Source: JABDOU01 sp041567895
Lineage (GTDB): Bacteria > Actinomycetota > Acidimicrobiia > Spongiisociales > SHLN01
Length of the DNA: 9,020 nt
Assembly (NCBI GenBank): GCA_041567895.1
Contig: JBFGAX010000088.1
Span: forward strand, 1 to 9,020
Direction: 5' to 3'
The position numbers were made by a program, and so were the translations under genes. Below are positions 1 to 6,863 of the stretch, piece by piece (positions within the stretch are counted from its first letter, which is position 1; every line of letters starts with the position of its first letter). Under the pieces are notes generated by a model. That model ran no database searches, was not told the DNA's origin, and saw only the letters and a program-made list of their open reading frames with translations.

Positions 1-21
1 AAACGATACCGAAGCCGGCAG

Positions 22-38
22 GGCGCAAAATCGGCGCC
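22..38. terminator. Short hairpin near the left edge, possibly the terminator of an upstream gene
   Basis: GGCGC (22-26) and GCGCC (34-38) flank a 7-nt AT-rich loop and are followed by GACTTTAAATT, which has only a weak T-run. It could end a gene left of the window. The AT-rich stretch just after it could equally be part of a promoter for the gene starting at 80. The remainder of 1-79 holds the Shine-Dalgarno AGGAGAGGA and no other clear signal. Confidence 0.2.
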
Positions 39-79
39 TCGACTTTAAATTGGTCCAGAACTCGTAGGAGAGGATATCC

Positions 80-1579
80 ATGTTCGACGGTGCATCATTT
101 CAGATAGCCCAGATTCTCGTGCTTCTCATTGCCGCCTCGGCGCTCGGGTACATGATTGGCTATCTCGTGACAAAAGCCCGTCTCGAACCAAAAATTGACG
201 CGCTCCAGAAGCGTATCGCTGACATGGATCCGAAAAAGTCGAAGACGATGGGCAAGCCGAAGCCGGTGGCCCGACCCGACAAAACTGGCGCCAGGCCGAA
301 TCAGGCGTCCGCACAGAAGCCGGGAATCAAGCAGACCGCGGCCCCGAAACCGGAAGGAAAGCCGGCAGGGAAGCCGGCAGACAAACCGGCCGGCAAACGT
401 CCCGACGAAAAACCAGCAACGAAACCCGCAACGAAACCCGCGAGCTCTCAAGCCACCGGGAAGCCGGTTGACGCATCGAAGCAAACGCCACCCGCACCCG
501 GGGCCGGGCTCGAGAAAACGTCGGCCAAACAGGCCAAACCCTCGGAGAGCCCGGACTCCAAAACGACCGAAGCAGGCAAACCGTCAGCCGAAAAGCCCGA
601 ACGCAGACCCTCGAGCGAACCTTCCAAGCAGGCAGCATCGCCATCACAGCCTTCAAAGCCCACGAGCGATTCCTCCAAACCCGCCAAAGCCAAACCAGCC
701 CCGCCCAAGAAGAAGTTGTCGAGAAAAGAACGCCGTGCCGCGGCGAAAGCTGCACGGAGCGGCAAGAGCCAGCAAGAAGCCGCGAGGATGGCAGCCGCCA
801 CCAGGGCGACCGCAACCGGTTCGCCCCCATCGGCGAAGCCCGCAGAGGATTTAGCTACGAGCACGACCGGACCCGCCGACCCGTTCACCGGCGAAAAAGC
901 CGCTGCTGCCGCAACCTCCGACAAGAATTCCGGGGAAAAGGCCTCTGCGGAAAAGGCCTCTGCGGAAAAGGCTTCTGCGGAAAAGGCTTCTGCGGAAAAG
1001 ACAACTGGGGAAAAGACAACTGGAGAAGCGGCCTCCGACGAAAAGGTCGCCCAGGAACAAGTAACTTCGGAAACGGTTTCGAGCGGAAAGGCCGCCCAGG
1101 AAGAACCAGGCGCAGAACAAGCCGCGCCTGAGAAAATCGCCTCACAACAACCAGATGCAGAAACAGCAGACGCAGCAACGGCAGCTCGGGACAGCGTCGC
1201 TCCTGAGAAGACAGCCGAGGAGGCCGACAAGGTGGCGGTTGCCACGCAGAAAGATGACAAGACGATTGTTGTCTCGTCGGATGTACCACCGGCTGAGGTG
1301 AGCGCCGGGCCCGCTGATGACGCGCCCACCGCTGCCACCTCTGCACGCCAGGATGGTGAAACCGGAGAGCAGGACGACGCACCTCCTGGAGATGTCTCAG
1401 CAAGCATCGATGCCGGACTGTCAGCGACCGAAGAACGAATCGCCAAGCTCGACGAAATGCTTGCCGCCCTTGGCAAGCAACTCGACAGCGACTCGGACGA
1501 TGCTGGATCAGACCCGGCCGGATCAGACGATGCCGCACCTGAGCATGACGATGCGTCGGATGAGAAGCCTTCCGGCTAA
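80..1579 (+). CDS. Membrane-anchored low-complexity Lys/Pro/Ala/Glu-rich protein, function unknown
   Basis: I do not recognise a family. The 499-residue product starts with a single hydrophobic segment (about residues 9-31, IAQILVLLIAASALGYMIGY) followed by a short charged helix (about 32-49, TKARLEPKIDALQKR). Positive charge right after the membrane segment suggests that the N-terminus faces out and the long tail is cytoplasmic; this is inference. Residues 50-245 are a basic Lys/Pro/Ala/Ser-rich stretch with GKPAGKPADKPAGK and KPATKPATKP repeats and a very basic patch at about 210-227 (KKKLSRKERRAAAKAARS). Residues 283-317 are tandem ASAEK/TTGEK pentapeptides. The rest turns acidic, with one likely amphipathic helix at about 448-470 and an Asp/Ser-rich end. 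The ATG is supported by AGGAGAGGA at 66-74. The tail is probably disordered. The sequence could resemble TolA/TonB-like or histone-H1-like tails by composition alone, so homology claims would be unsafe. It converges on xsc and has no evident link to taurine. Confidence 0.75.
   Translation: MFDGASFQIAQILVLLIAASALGYMIGYLVTKARLEPKIDALQKRIADMDPKKSKTMGKPKPVARPDKTGARPNQASAQKPGIKQTAAPKPEGKPAGKPADKPAGKRPDEKPATKPATKPASSQATGKPVDASKQTPPAPGAGLEKTSAKQAKPSESPDSKTTEAGKPSAEKPERRPSSEPSKQAASPSQPSKPTSDSSKPAKAKPAPPKKKLSRKERRAAAKAARSGKSQQEAARMAAATRATATGSPPSAKPAEDLATSTTGPADPFTGEKAAAAATSDKNSGEKASAEKASAEKASAEKASAEKTTGEKTTGEAASDEKVAQEQVTSETVSSGKAAQEEPGAEQAAPEKIASQQPDAETADAATAARDSVAPEKTAEEADKVAVATQKDDKTIVVSSDVPPAEVSAGPADDAPTAATSARQDGETGEQDDAPPGDVSASIDAGLSATEERIAKLDEMLAALGKQLDSDSDDAGSDPAGSDDAAPEHDDASDEKPSG
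352..450 (+). repeat. Degenerate 12-15 bp repeats encoding GKPA/KPAT motifs
   Basis: Imperfect short repeats are built on AAGCCGGCAGG and AAACCCGCAACG words. They encode GKPAGKPADKPAGK and then KPATKPATKPA within the basic half of the low-complexity protein. They are less regular than the 15-bp array further downstream and look like older, diverged duplications. Confidence 0.5.
926..1030 (+). repeat. 15-bp tandem repeat inside the low-complexity gene
   Basis: Seven consecutive 15-bp units end in GGAAAAG or a near variant and encode a five-residue repeat (NSGEK, ASAEK four times, TTGEK, TTGEA). Two identical GCCTCTGCGGAAAAG units (941-970) are followed by two identical GCTTCTGCGGAAAAG units (971-1000) and two near-identical ACAACTGGGGAAAAG-type units (1001-1030). 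The pairing suggests stepwise duplication. The unit is a multiple of three, so copy-number change keeps the reading frame. Confidence 0.85.
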
Positions 1580-1584
1580 ATCTC
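1562..1584. terminator. Possible weak bidirectional hairpin between convergent genes
   Basis: GAGA-AGCC-TTCC-GGCT-AAA-TCTC can fold as a 4-bp AGCC/GGCT stem with a TTCC loop (GGAA on the other strand), extended by GAGA/TCTC across an AAA bulge. It overlaps the stop of the left gene and lies just beyond the xsc stop, so it could serve both convergent transcripts. The stem is short and there is no clear T-run, so this is a weak call. Confidence 0.22.
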
Positions 1585-1611
1585 CCGATTGAACTCTGCG
1601 GCCCTCGGCGG

Positions 1612-3327
1612 CTAATCCTGGTGCGAGTACTTCTCGTACTTTTCCAGGAGACGTCGTGGAAGGTTGAGCGCATCGCGCCGGAACGGTTCACCGAGCTCCT
1701 GGTTCGTCATGATTTCCAGCACGGTCACCTGGTCTGAGTCCACCGCTTCGTTGAGCGCGTCGCCAATTTCATCCGGTTTCGACACCTGGATCCCATTGCC
1801 ACCCATTGACTTCGAGATTTCGGCAAATGATGGATTCTCCAGATTGGTTCCGACGTATCGATCGTCGTAGAAGTCGACCTGGTTTTTCTTCTCGGCTCCC
1901 CATTGACTGTTGTTGAAAACGACCGCAACCACCGGGATGTTCTCACGTACGCATGTCATGACCTCTGCCATGCTCATGCCCCAGGCGCCATCGCCAACGT
2001 ACGCGATAGCCGGCCTGCCCGGAGCACCGATTTTGGCGCCCATTGCGGTGGGAAAGGCATACCCGCAGTTCCCCCACATCATGGCGGCGAACAAGGAGTT
2101 TGGTCGATCAAAGTTCAGGTAGCTGTTGGCGACCGAGCAGATGTTTCCGATATCAGTCGTGACCATGGCGTTGTTCGGCATTGCCAGCTCCAACTCCCTG
2201 AGCGCTCGCCGGGGTGCCATGGGGAGCGCGTCCGAGGAAGACCAGTCTGTCAACTCCTTGCTCCAGGCTGCTTTCTGGGCGCTGACTTCAGCGAGCCGTT
2301 CGTCACGATTTGCGTGCGCTGCCACGTCCATCGACTGCAATGCACCGAGTATCGCATCGGCTGCCAATCCGGCGTCGCCGTGTATGGCGACGGCCACGTC
2401 TTCGACCAGGCCCAGCATGCGATGGTCAATGTCGACCTGGACGATCTTTGCGTTCTTCGGCCAGTAATCGATGCCGTGCTGCGGAAGTGTTCCGAACGGA
2501 CCGAGGCGGGACCCGAGTGCGAGGATGACATCAGCCTGCGACACGATGTTCATGGCCGCCTTGGAGCCTTGATAGCCGAGCGGACCGCAGGCAAGCTCAT
2601 GGCTTGCCGGGAACGCGTCGTTGTGGAGGTAACTGGTTACCACCGGAGCGCCGAGGTACTCGGCCAGTTGCTTGGCAGGCATCTGGCCGTCGCCCATCAC
2701 CACCCCGCCGCCGGTCATGATCACGGGGAACGTGGCGGAAGCCAACGCCTCGGCCGCCGCACCTATTGCCGCCGGTCCCCCTGCTGACCGCTCAATCACC
2801 ATCGGCTCTCGGATGTAGTAGTCGGCCTCGCCGTAGAAGTTGTCGCGAGGGATGTTCAACTGAACGGGGCCTCGCTCTGCCATGGCCAGGGTGACCGCGC
2901 GGTGGGTTTGCTCGGCAATGCGTTCGTGCCGGTTCACCTGCGTCTGGTACTTGGTGATTTTGGAGAAGATCGGCATCTGGTCGGTCTCCTGAAATCCGCC
3001 TTTTTCGATGCCCATGTTTCCGGTCTGAGGAGTGATGGCGACAACGGGCGAGTGCGCCCAATAGGCGGCGGCTATGGCCGTAACGAAGTTCGTTATCCCG
3101 GGGCCGTTCTGGGCTATGCACACGCCGTGGCGTCCGGTGACACGGCTGTAGCCGTCAGCCATGTGGGCCGCAGCCTGCTCGTGGGCGACGGACCAGAATC
3201 GAATTCCGGCGGGCTCAAAAATATCGAGGGCATCCATGAATGCAGAACCCACGATTCCGAAGATGTCGGTCACGCCCTGGGCGACGAGGCTCTCGACAAA
3301 CGCCTCGCTCGATGTCATTCGTGTCAT
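1612..3327 (-). CDS. xsc: Sulfoacetaldehyde acetyltransferase (ThDP-dependent), last gene of the tau operon
   Basis: The enzyme converts sulfoacetaldehyde plus phosphate to acetyl phosphate plus sulfite, the C-S cleavage step of taurine breakdown; it is cytosolic. The 571 residues show the three ThDP-enzyme domains: N-terminal pyrimidine-binding (about 4-170, with the cofactor-activating Glu50 in VAHEQAAAHMADGY and IAQNGPGITNF at 71-81), central (about 190-330, HNDAFPASH and GPLGYQGSKAAM), and C-terminal pyrophosphate-binding (about 390-545, GDG at 445-447 and NN at 472-473). WGAEKKN and the near-terminal NQELGEPFRRDA (542-553) are typical of Xsc and separate it from acetolactate synthase. 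It is shorter than the roughly 590-600 residues I know for many Xsc proteins, mainly in the linker near residues 355-370. The ATG at 3327 is favoured over a second ATG at 3318 because GGGAG lies 5 nt upstream. A 61-nt gap separates it from pta. Confidence 0.93.
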   Translation of the reverse strand: MTRMTSSEAFVESLVAQGVTDIFGIVGSAFMDALDIFEPAGIRFWSVAHEQAAAHMADGYSRVTGRHGVCIAQNGPGITNFVTAIAAAYWAHSPVVAITPQTGNMGIEKGGFQETDQMPIFSKITKYQTQVNRHERIAEQTHRAVTLAMAERGPVQLNIPRDNFYGEADYYIREPMVIERSAGGPAAIGAAAEALASATFPVIMTGGGVVMGDGQMPAKQLAEYLGAPVVTSYLHNDAFPASHELACGPLGYQGSKAAMNIVSQADVILALGSRLGPFGTLPQHGIDYWPKNAKIVQVDIDHRMLGLVEDVAVAIHGDAGLAADAILGALQSMDVAAHANRDERLAEVSAQKAAWSKELTDWSSSDALPMAPRRALRELELAMPNNAMVTTDIGNICSVANSYLNFDRPNSLFAAMMWGNCGYAFPTAMGAKIGAPGRPAIAYVGDGAWGMSMAEVMTCVRENIPVVAVVFNNSQWGAEKKNQVDFYDDRYVGTNLENPSFAEISKSMGGNGIQVSKPDEIGDALNEAVDSDQVTVLEIMTNQELGEPFRRDALNLPRRLLEKYEKYSHQD

Positions 3328-3332
3328 TGGAT

Positions 3333-3337
3333 CTCCC
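3333..3337 (-). promoter_or_regulatory. Ribosome binding site of xsc
   Basis: GGGAG (within AAAGGGAGAT on the minus strand) lies 5 nt upstream of the ATG at 3327. It decides the first of two in-frame ATGs as the start and lets xsc be translated independently of pta, with which it is not overlapped. Confidence 0.7.
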
Positions 3338-3388
3338 TTTCGCTATTGATGGTGGGTTCTGTTGTAGATCGTGGGTCAATGCTGCTGA

Positions 3389-4306
3389 CTACAGGGTCAC
3401 TTCTTGCGACGCTGCGGCTTCGATGCCGGCGATTACGGCCACGTGGACGATGTCGTCAACCGAACAACCGCGTGACAGATCATGGATGGGACGATTGAGG
3501 CCCTGAATCAGTGGACCGTATGCCCTGGCGCCACCTAGCCGCTCTGTGATCTTGTAGGCGAGATTGCCCGCATCCAGATTTGGGAAGATGAACACATTCG
3601 CCCGCCCTGCCACAGGAGAATCCGGTGCTTTTGCCGCAGCTACCTCCGGCGACCAGGCCGCATCGAATTGGAGTTCACCGTCGACGACGAGATCGGGCGC
3701 CATTGACCGAACCAGAGCCAGAGCTTCCCGGACTTTTGTGACAGTCGGGTGCGAGGCGCTGCCTTTGGTGGAGAAACTGAGCATGGCAACGCGTGGCTCT
3801 TCTCTTGCCAGGCGCCGAAAGCTGTCTGCGGTTGCGATGGCTATTTTGGCGAGCTGCTCTGGATTGGGATCAGGCACGACGCCGCAATCGCCGTATGAAA
3901 TGGGCTTGTCGTCAGGCATCAGGATGAAGAATGAACTCGAGACCAATCCGGGCCGCCCAACCGTCCCGACGGCACGCAGGGCGCGTTTTATGACGTCTGC
4001 GGTAGGTACCCGGGCGCCGGCCACGCATCCTTCTACTTCGAGGGTTGACACCAGCTTCGTGGCCACGATGAGCGGTTCGTCCGCGGTATCGACAATATCG
4101 ATGCCGTCCAGTGATATCCCGCCGGTCGCAGCAATCCTCCTAATTTCCGAATCACGCCCCACCAGCACAGGAGATACGAGCTGGCGGAGAACGAGCTCGG
4201 ACGCAGCCCGAATCGCCCGCTCGTCGGTTCCATCGGCAAGAGCAATACGAGGACGCCACGCACCGACCTGCTCATACCAGCGCTGCAAGATGGGTGATGT
4301 GGTCAT
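3389..4306 (-). CDS. pta: Phosphate acetyltransferase
   Basis: It converts the acetyl phosphate made by Xsc, with CoA, to acetyl-CoA and phosphate, which brings taurine carbon into central metabolism. The 305-residue product is a single-domain PTA_PTB protein. Numbered from the ATG, the recognisable family blocks are RIALADGTDERAIRAA near the start, GRPGLVSSSFFILMPD, VAMLSFSTKGSA (about 173-184), DGELQFDAA (209-217), NVFIFPNLDAGN (237-248) and GPLIQGLNRPIHDLSRG (264-280). The SRGCSVDD block holds the Ser/Arg/Asp that I recall as active-site residues in the archaeal enzyme. The open frame extends to a GTG at 4339, two nt after the ald stop, but the extra 11 residues do not look like the family and lack a Shine-Dalgarno, so the ATG at 4306 is preferred. 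Its position beside xsc supports a dedicated role in sulfonate breakdown rather than the housekeeping ackA-pta pathway; no acetate kinase gene is present. Confidence 0.9.
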   Translation of the reverse strand: MTTSPILQRWYEQVGAWRPRIALADGTDERAIRAASELVLRQLVSPVLVGRDSEIRRIAATGGISLDGIDIVDTADEPLIVATKLVSTLEVEGCVAGARVPTADVIKRALRAVGTVGRPGLVSSSFFILMPDDKPISYGDCGVVPDPNPEQLAKIAIATADSFRRLAREEPRVAMLSFSTKGSASHPTVTKVREALALVRSMAPDLVVDGELQFDAAWSPEVAAAKAPDSPVAGRANVFIFPNLDAGNLAYKITERLGGARAYGPLIQGLNRPIHDLSRGCSVDDIVHVAVIAGIEAAASQEVTL

Positions 4307-4341
4307 GACGTGTTCTCGTTCCAGGATCGAAGCAACCACAA

Positions 4342-5424
4342 TCAGGCGAGCGCTTCGGCGACCGCGGCGTGCACGATTTCGCCACCGGCGACGTTAATAC
4401 CGCCCTCCAATTCGGGTCGGCGTGCGACAGCCCCTTCGACGTCATGATCTGCCAGTAATCGCAAGTACGGCAAGGTGACATTCGTGAGGCCAAACGTCGA
4501 GGTGCGTGGGACTGCACCGGGGATATTGCCAACCGCATAGTGGACCACCCCGTCGACCACATACGTCGGGTCCGAGTGCTTGGTCTCGCGCGACGTCTCA
4601 AAGCATCCGCCCTGATCGATGGCGATGTCAACCAGGGCTGAGCCTTCGCGCATCCCCGCGATGTCCGCCGTGTCCAGAATGCGGGGTGCGCGCTTGCCTG
4701 GCAGCAGGACAGCACCAATCACCAGATCTGCCTCGCGGGCTGCCGTCTTGATGTCAGCCGGGCTACCGATTCGGGTCTTGAGAGCCCCTCGATACACGCT
4801 ATCCAGCCGCCTCAAGGGCACAGGATTGACGTCAAACACCGTGACATCTGCGCCCATCCCGGCCGCAATCTGTGCGGCGTTGGAACCGGCCATACCGGCG
4901 CCAACCACGATCACGGTGGCGGGAGCGACTCCAGGAATTCCTCCCAGGAGGATTCCACGACCCCCGGCATACTTTTCCAACATTCTCGCGCCAACCTGAG
5001 GTGCCATTCGACCCGCAACCTCGCTCATTGGTGCGAGGAGTGGAATCGAGCGATCAGGCATGACAACGGTTTCGTAGGCGATCGCAGTGACGCCTGCTTT
5101 CATCAAAGCGCTCGCTACCTTGGGATATGCGGCCAGGTGCAAGTAGGTGAAGAGAATCTGGCCATTCCGGAGATGAGCAAACTCGCTTTCTTGCGGTTCT
5201 TTGACCTTCACGATGATGTCACTCTCCGCCCAGACCGACGCTGCTCCATCGATGATCTTGGCGCCGGCGGCTGCGTACTCATCGTCGAGGAACTGCGAAC
5301 CAACCCCGGCTCCGGATTGCACGAGCACCTCGTGACCGTCACCGATCAACGTCTCGGCGCCGGCGGGTGTGAGCGCCACACGGTTCTCGTCGGTTTTCGC
5401 CTCGGTGACAACACCGACGTTCAC
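4342..5424 (-). CDS. ald: Alanine dehydrogenase (NAD-dependent)
   Basis: It oxidatively deaminates L-alanine to pyruvate and ammonium with NAD+. In this operon it regenerates the pyruvate consumed by Tpa and releases taurine nitrogen as ammonium. The 360-residue length is close to the usual 370. The N-terminal catalytic domain has ENRVALTPAG with Arg15, Lys75 in VKVKEP, His96 in YLHLA and Met133. The NAD-binding domain has the Rossmann glycine motif GAGMAG (175-180), Asp198 after the next strand (VFDVN) and Asp270 in VDIAIDQGG. These positions match those I know from the Mycobacterium tuberculosis enzyme. The start is GTG at 5424 and its first four bases, GTGA, overlap the tpa stop TGA; AAGGA lies 6 nt upstream. 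This overlap suggests translational coupling to tpa. No key residue is missing. Confidence 0.95.
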   Translation of the reverse strand: MNVGVVTEAKTDENRVALTPAGAETLIGDGHEVLVQSGAGVGSQFLDDEYAAAGAKIIDGAASVWAESDIIVKVKEPQESEFAHLRNGQILFTYLHLAAYPKVASALMKAGVTAIAYETVVMPDRSIPLLAPMSEVAGRMAPQVGARMLEKYAGGRGILLGGIPGVAPATVIVVGAGMAGSNAAQIAAGMGADVTVFDVNPVPLRRLDSVYRGALKTRIGSPADIKTAAREADLVIGAVLLPGKRAPRILDTADIAGMREGSALVDIAIDQGGCFETSRETKHSDPTYVVDGVVHYAVGNIPGAVPRTSTFGLTNVTLPYLRLLADHDVEGAVARRPELEGGINVAGGEIVHAAVAEALA

Positions 5425-5435
5425 GACAGATCCTT
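5421..5435 (-). promoter_or_regulatory. tpa stop / ald start overlap (GTGA) with ald ribosome binding site
   Basis: On the minus strand AAGGA (5435-5431), a 6-nt spacer, and GTGA (5424-5421) combine the ald GTG start with the tpa TGA stop. The arrangement is typical of translational coupling and fixes the ald start. Confidence 0.75.
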
Positions 5436-6743
5436 GGCAAAACGAGTGACGATCTGGTCGACCCCGGCCAGCAACTCATCGATCTCGGTTGTACGTGCGA
5501 TCAGCGGCGGCGACAACATCAGCTTCGCCTGACCTCTGCTGTCTGCACGAATCAAAAGACCGGCATCAGAGATGTAGCGCGGTAGCACCTCGTTAACCAT
5601 CTTTTTTGTTGTCTTCTCGTTCATCGGCTCCCCGTCAGGCATACCGAGTTCGACCGCGTAAAAATATCCAGCTCCTCGAACGTCGGTCACTACTGAATGG
5701 GCGTCGGCAAGCCGGTCGAGTTCGCCTCTGAAGTAGTCCTCATGCTCGACCACGTTCTCGAGGATGTGTTCATCTCGCAATGCCAGGATGTTGGCAATAG
5801 CAACGGCCATGACCATCGGATGCCCACCCCATGTCGCGCCGTGCGTGAAGGTTCCGTCCTCGGACTTCATCAGAGCCTCAACGTGCGGCCGTCGGATCAA
5901 CAAGCCGCCGATTGGTGCGTATCCGCTCGTGGCTCCCTTTGCGAACGTGATCAAGTCGGGAACAACGCCCACGAAATCGGAGCCGAACCAGCGACCGAGT
6001 CGGCCGAAAGCGTTGATGACCTCATCGGCATGCAACAGGATGTCGTATTTGTCGCACAGGCGCCTGAGACCTTCCCAATACCCGTCTGGAGGCACAATCG
6101 CGCCTCCTCCGTTTTGCACGGGCTCTGCGCTGATCATGGCGATGTTTTCCGGCCCTACTTGCAGGATCTTGTCTTCAAAGGCCTGAACGGCAGAATTTGC
6201 GTCCGGATATTGCAACGTGTTGCCGACCTTGTGCATGTTCGGCAGAAGTGGATGGAACGGTTCCCGGATTGATTCGAGGCCTGTCACAGAAAGCGCACCG
6301 AGCGTCGTACCGTGGTAGCTCATGTCCCGGCTGATGACGCCGGTCTTCCAATGATTGCCGCGATTGCGGTGATGTTGACGCGCGAACTTGATCGCCGAGT
6401 CGACCGCCTCGGACCCCGAGCTCACGAAGAACACCGTATCGAGATCGCCAGGTGCGAGCGACGTGATGAGTTTGGCGGCGTCCACCGCGGTCGGGTGCAC
6501 GGCGGCCCAGGTCGGTGTGTATGACAACTGTTCCATCTGCTTTGCCGCAGCATTGGCCAGGTCTGATCGGCCGTGACCGATCTGCACCACAAACAAGCCC
6601 GCCAGGCCATCCAGGTACTTCTTGCCGTCTTCGTCCCAGATGTAACAGCCCTCACCGCGTACGAAAACAGTCATGTCGCCATCGAGCCACATGCGCCCCG
6701 GCGTGAAGTGATACAGCAGGTGCTGGATGTCAGATGCCTTCAT
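5421..6743 (-). CDS. tpa: Taurine:pyruvate aminotransferase (class III, PLP-dependent), first gene of the tau operon
   Basis: It transfers the amino group of taurine to pyruvate, giving sulfoacetaldehyde and L-alanine; it is cytosolic. The 440-residue class III (omega) aminotransferase shows SSGSEAVDSAIKFARQ (108-123, phosphate-binding SGSEA), SYHGTTLGALSVTG (about 142-155), the cofactor-binding HADEVINAFGRLG with Asp240, the Schiff-base Lys269 in LITFAKGATSGYAPIGG, and THGATWGGHP (300-309) completing the phosphate site. Family membership is certain from these motifs. Substrate is inferred from the operon, because related proteins act on beta-alanine, GABA or diamines. Adjacent ald and xsc strongly favour taurine. 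ATG 6743 is supported by TTGAGGA ending 3 nt upstream. A putative promoter and operator lie in the divergent region with the MocR gene, so taurine-responsive activation is likely. Confidence 0.92.
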   Translation of the reverse strand: MKASDIQHLLYHFTPGRMWLDGDMTVFVRGEGCYIWDEDGKKYLDGLAGLFVVQIGHGRSDLANAAAKQMEQLSYTPTWAAVHPTAVDAAKLITSLAPGDLDTVFFVSSGSEAVDSAIKFARQHHRNRGNHWKTGVISRDMSYHGTTLGALSVTGLESIREPFHPLLPNMHKVGNTLQYPDANSAVQAFEDKILQVGPENIAMISAEPVQNGGGAIVPPDGYWEGLRRLCDKYDILLHADEVINAFGRLGRWFGSDFVGVVPDLITFAKGATSGYAPIGGLLIRRPHVEALMKSEDGTFTHGATWGGHPMVMAVAIANILALRDEHILENVVEHEDYFRGELDRLADAHSVVTDVRGAGYFYAVELGMPDGEPMNEKTTKKMVNEVLPRYISDAGLLIRADSRGQAKLMLSPPLIARTTEIDELLAGVDQIVTRFAKDLS

Positions 6744-6746
6744 CAG

Positions 6747-6753
6747 TCCTCAA
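6747..6753 (-). promoter_or_regulatory. Ribosome binding site of tpa
   Basis: TTGAGGA on the minus strand lies 3 nt before the ATG at 6743. It is close to the start but has a good anti-SD match, and it supports that ATG as the first codon of the operon. Confidence 0.55.
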
Positions 6754-6833
6754 TTCGTTGAGCGATGTGCGACGTCGCGCGACCGGGCTCTTGACCAGGT
6801 AGACGCGTTGAGCACCAACGGGTTTATAGCCCT

Positions 6834-6863
6834 AATGTAGCGAATCGCTTGGACCCTTGTAAA
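6834..6863 (-). promoter_or_regulatory. Candidate sigma-70-type promoter for the tpa operon
   Basis: On the minus strand TTTACA (6863-6858, 5/6 to TTGACA) is separated by 18 nt from TACATT (6839-6834, 4/6 to TATAAT). This predicts a leader of roughly 85 nt before the tpa ATG. A TATAAA at 6828-6823 is an alternative -10 but has no matching -35. The -35 abuts the proximal direct repeat, a geometry expected for an activator that contacts RNA polymerase. Confidence 0.45.

Noticed and set aside
195..854. A 219-codon plus-strand frame overlapping the low-complexity gene in another phase
   Set aside because: It is an Arg/Pro/Ser-rich out-of-frame shadow of the same repeats, with no initiation signal and no domain.
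926..1030. CRISPR-like array
   Set aside because: The 15-bp units are directly contiguous without spacers and lie in frame inside a coding sequence, so this is a coding minisatellite.
448..1476. A 342-codon open frame on the minus strand opposite the low-complexity gene, and a 268-codon one at 885-1691
   Set aside because: They are Ala/Ser/Phe-rich or Arg/Pro-rich antisense readings of the repeat-rich, GC-biased plus-strand gene. They have no recognisable motif, and the plus-strand frame has a good Shine-Dalgarno and a coherent membrane-anchor start.
1903..2787. A 294-codon plus-strand frame opposite xsc
   Set aside because: It is the antisense shadow of a clearly conserved ThDP enzyme. The composition is unlike a real protein and there is no motif.
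1612..3327. Possibility that the ThDP enzyme is an acetolactate synthase or oxalyl-CoA decarboxylase
   Set aside because: The NQELGEPFRRDA and WGAEKKN motifs and the tpa/ald/pta neighbours point to Xsc. No small regulatory subunit gene is present.
3328..3388. Internal promoter between pta and xsc
   Set aside because: A TTGACC occurs on the minus strand, but no -10-like hexamer lies at a suitable distance; only the xsc ribosome binding site is supported.
3564..4397. A 277-codon plus-strand frame opposite pta
   Set aside because: It is an Arg/Ser/Thr-rich antisense shadow of a conserved phosphate acetyltransferase.
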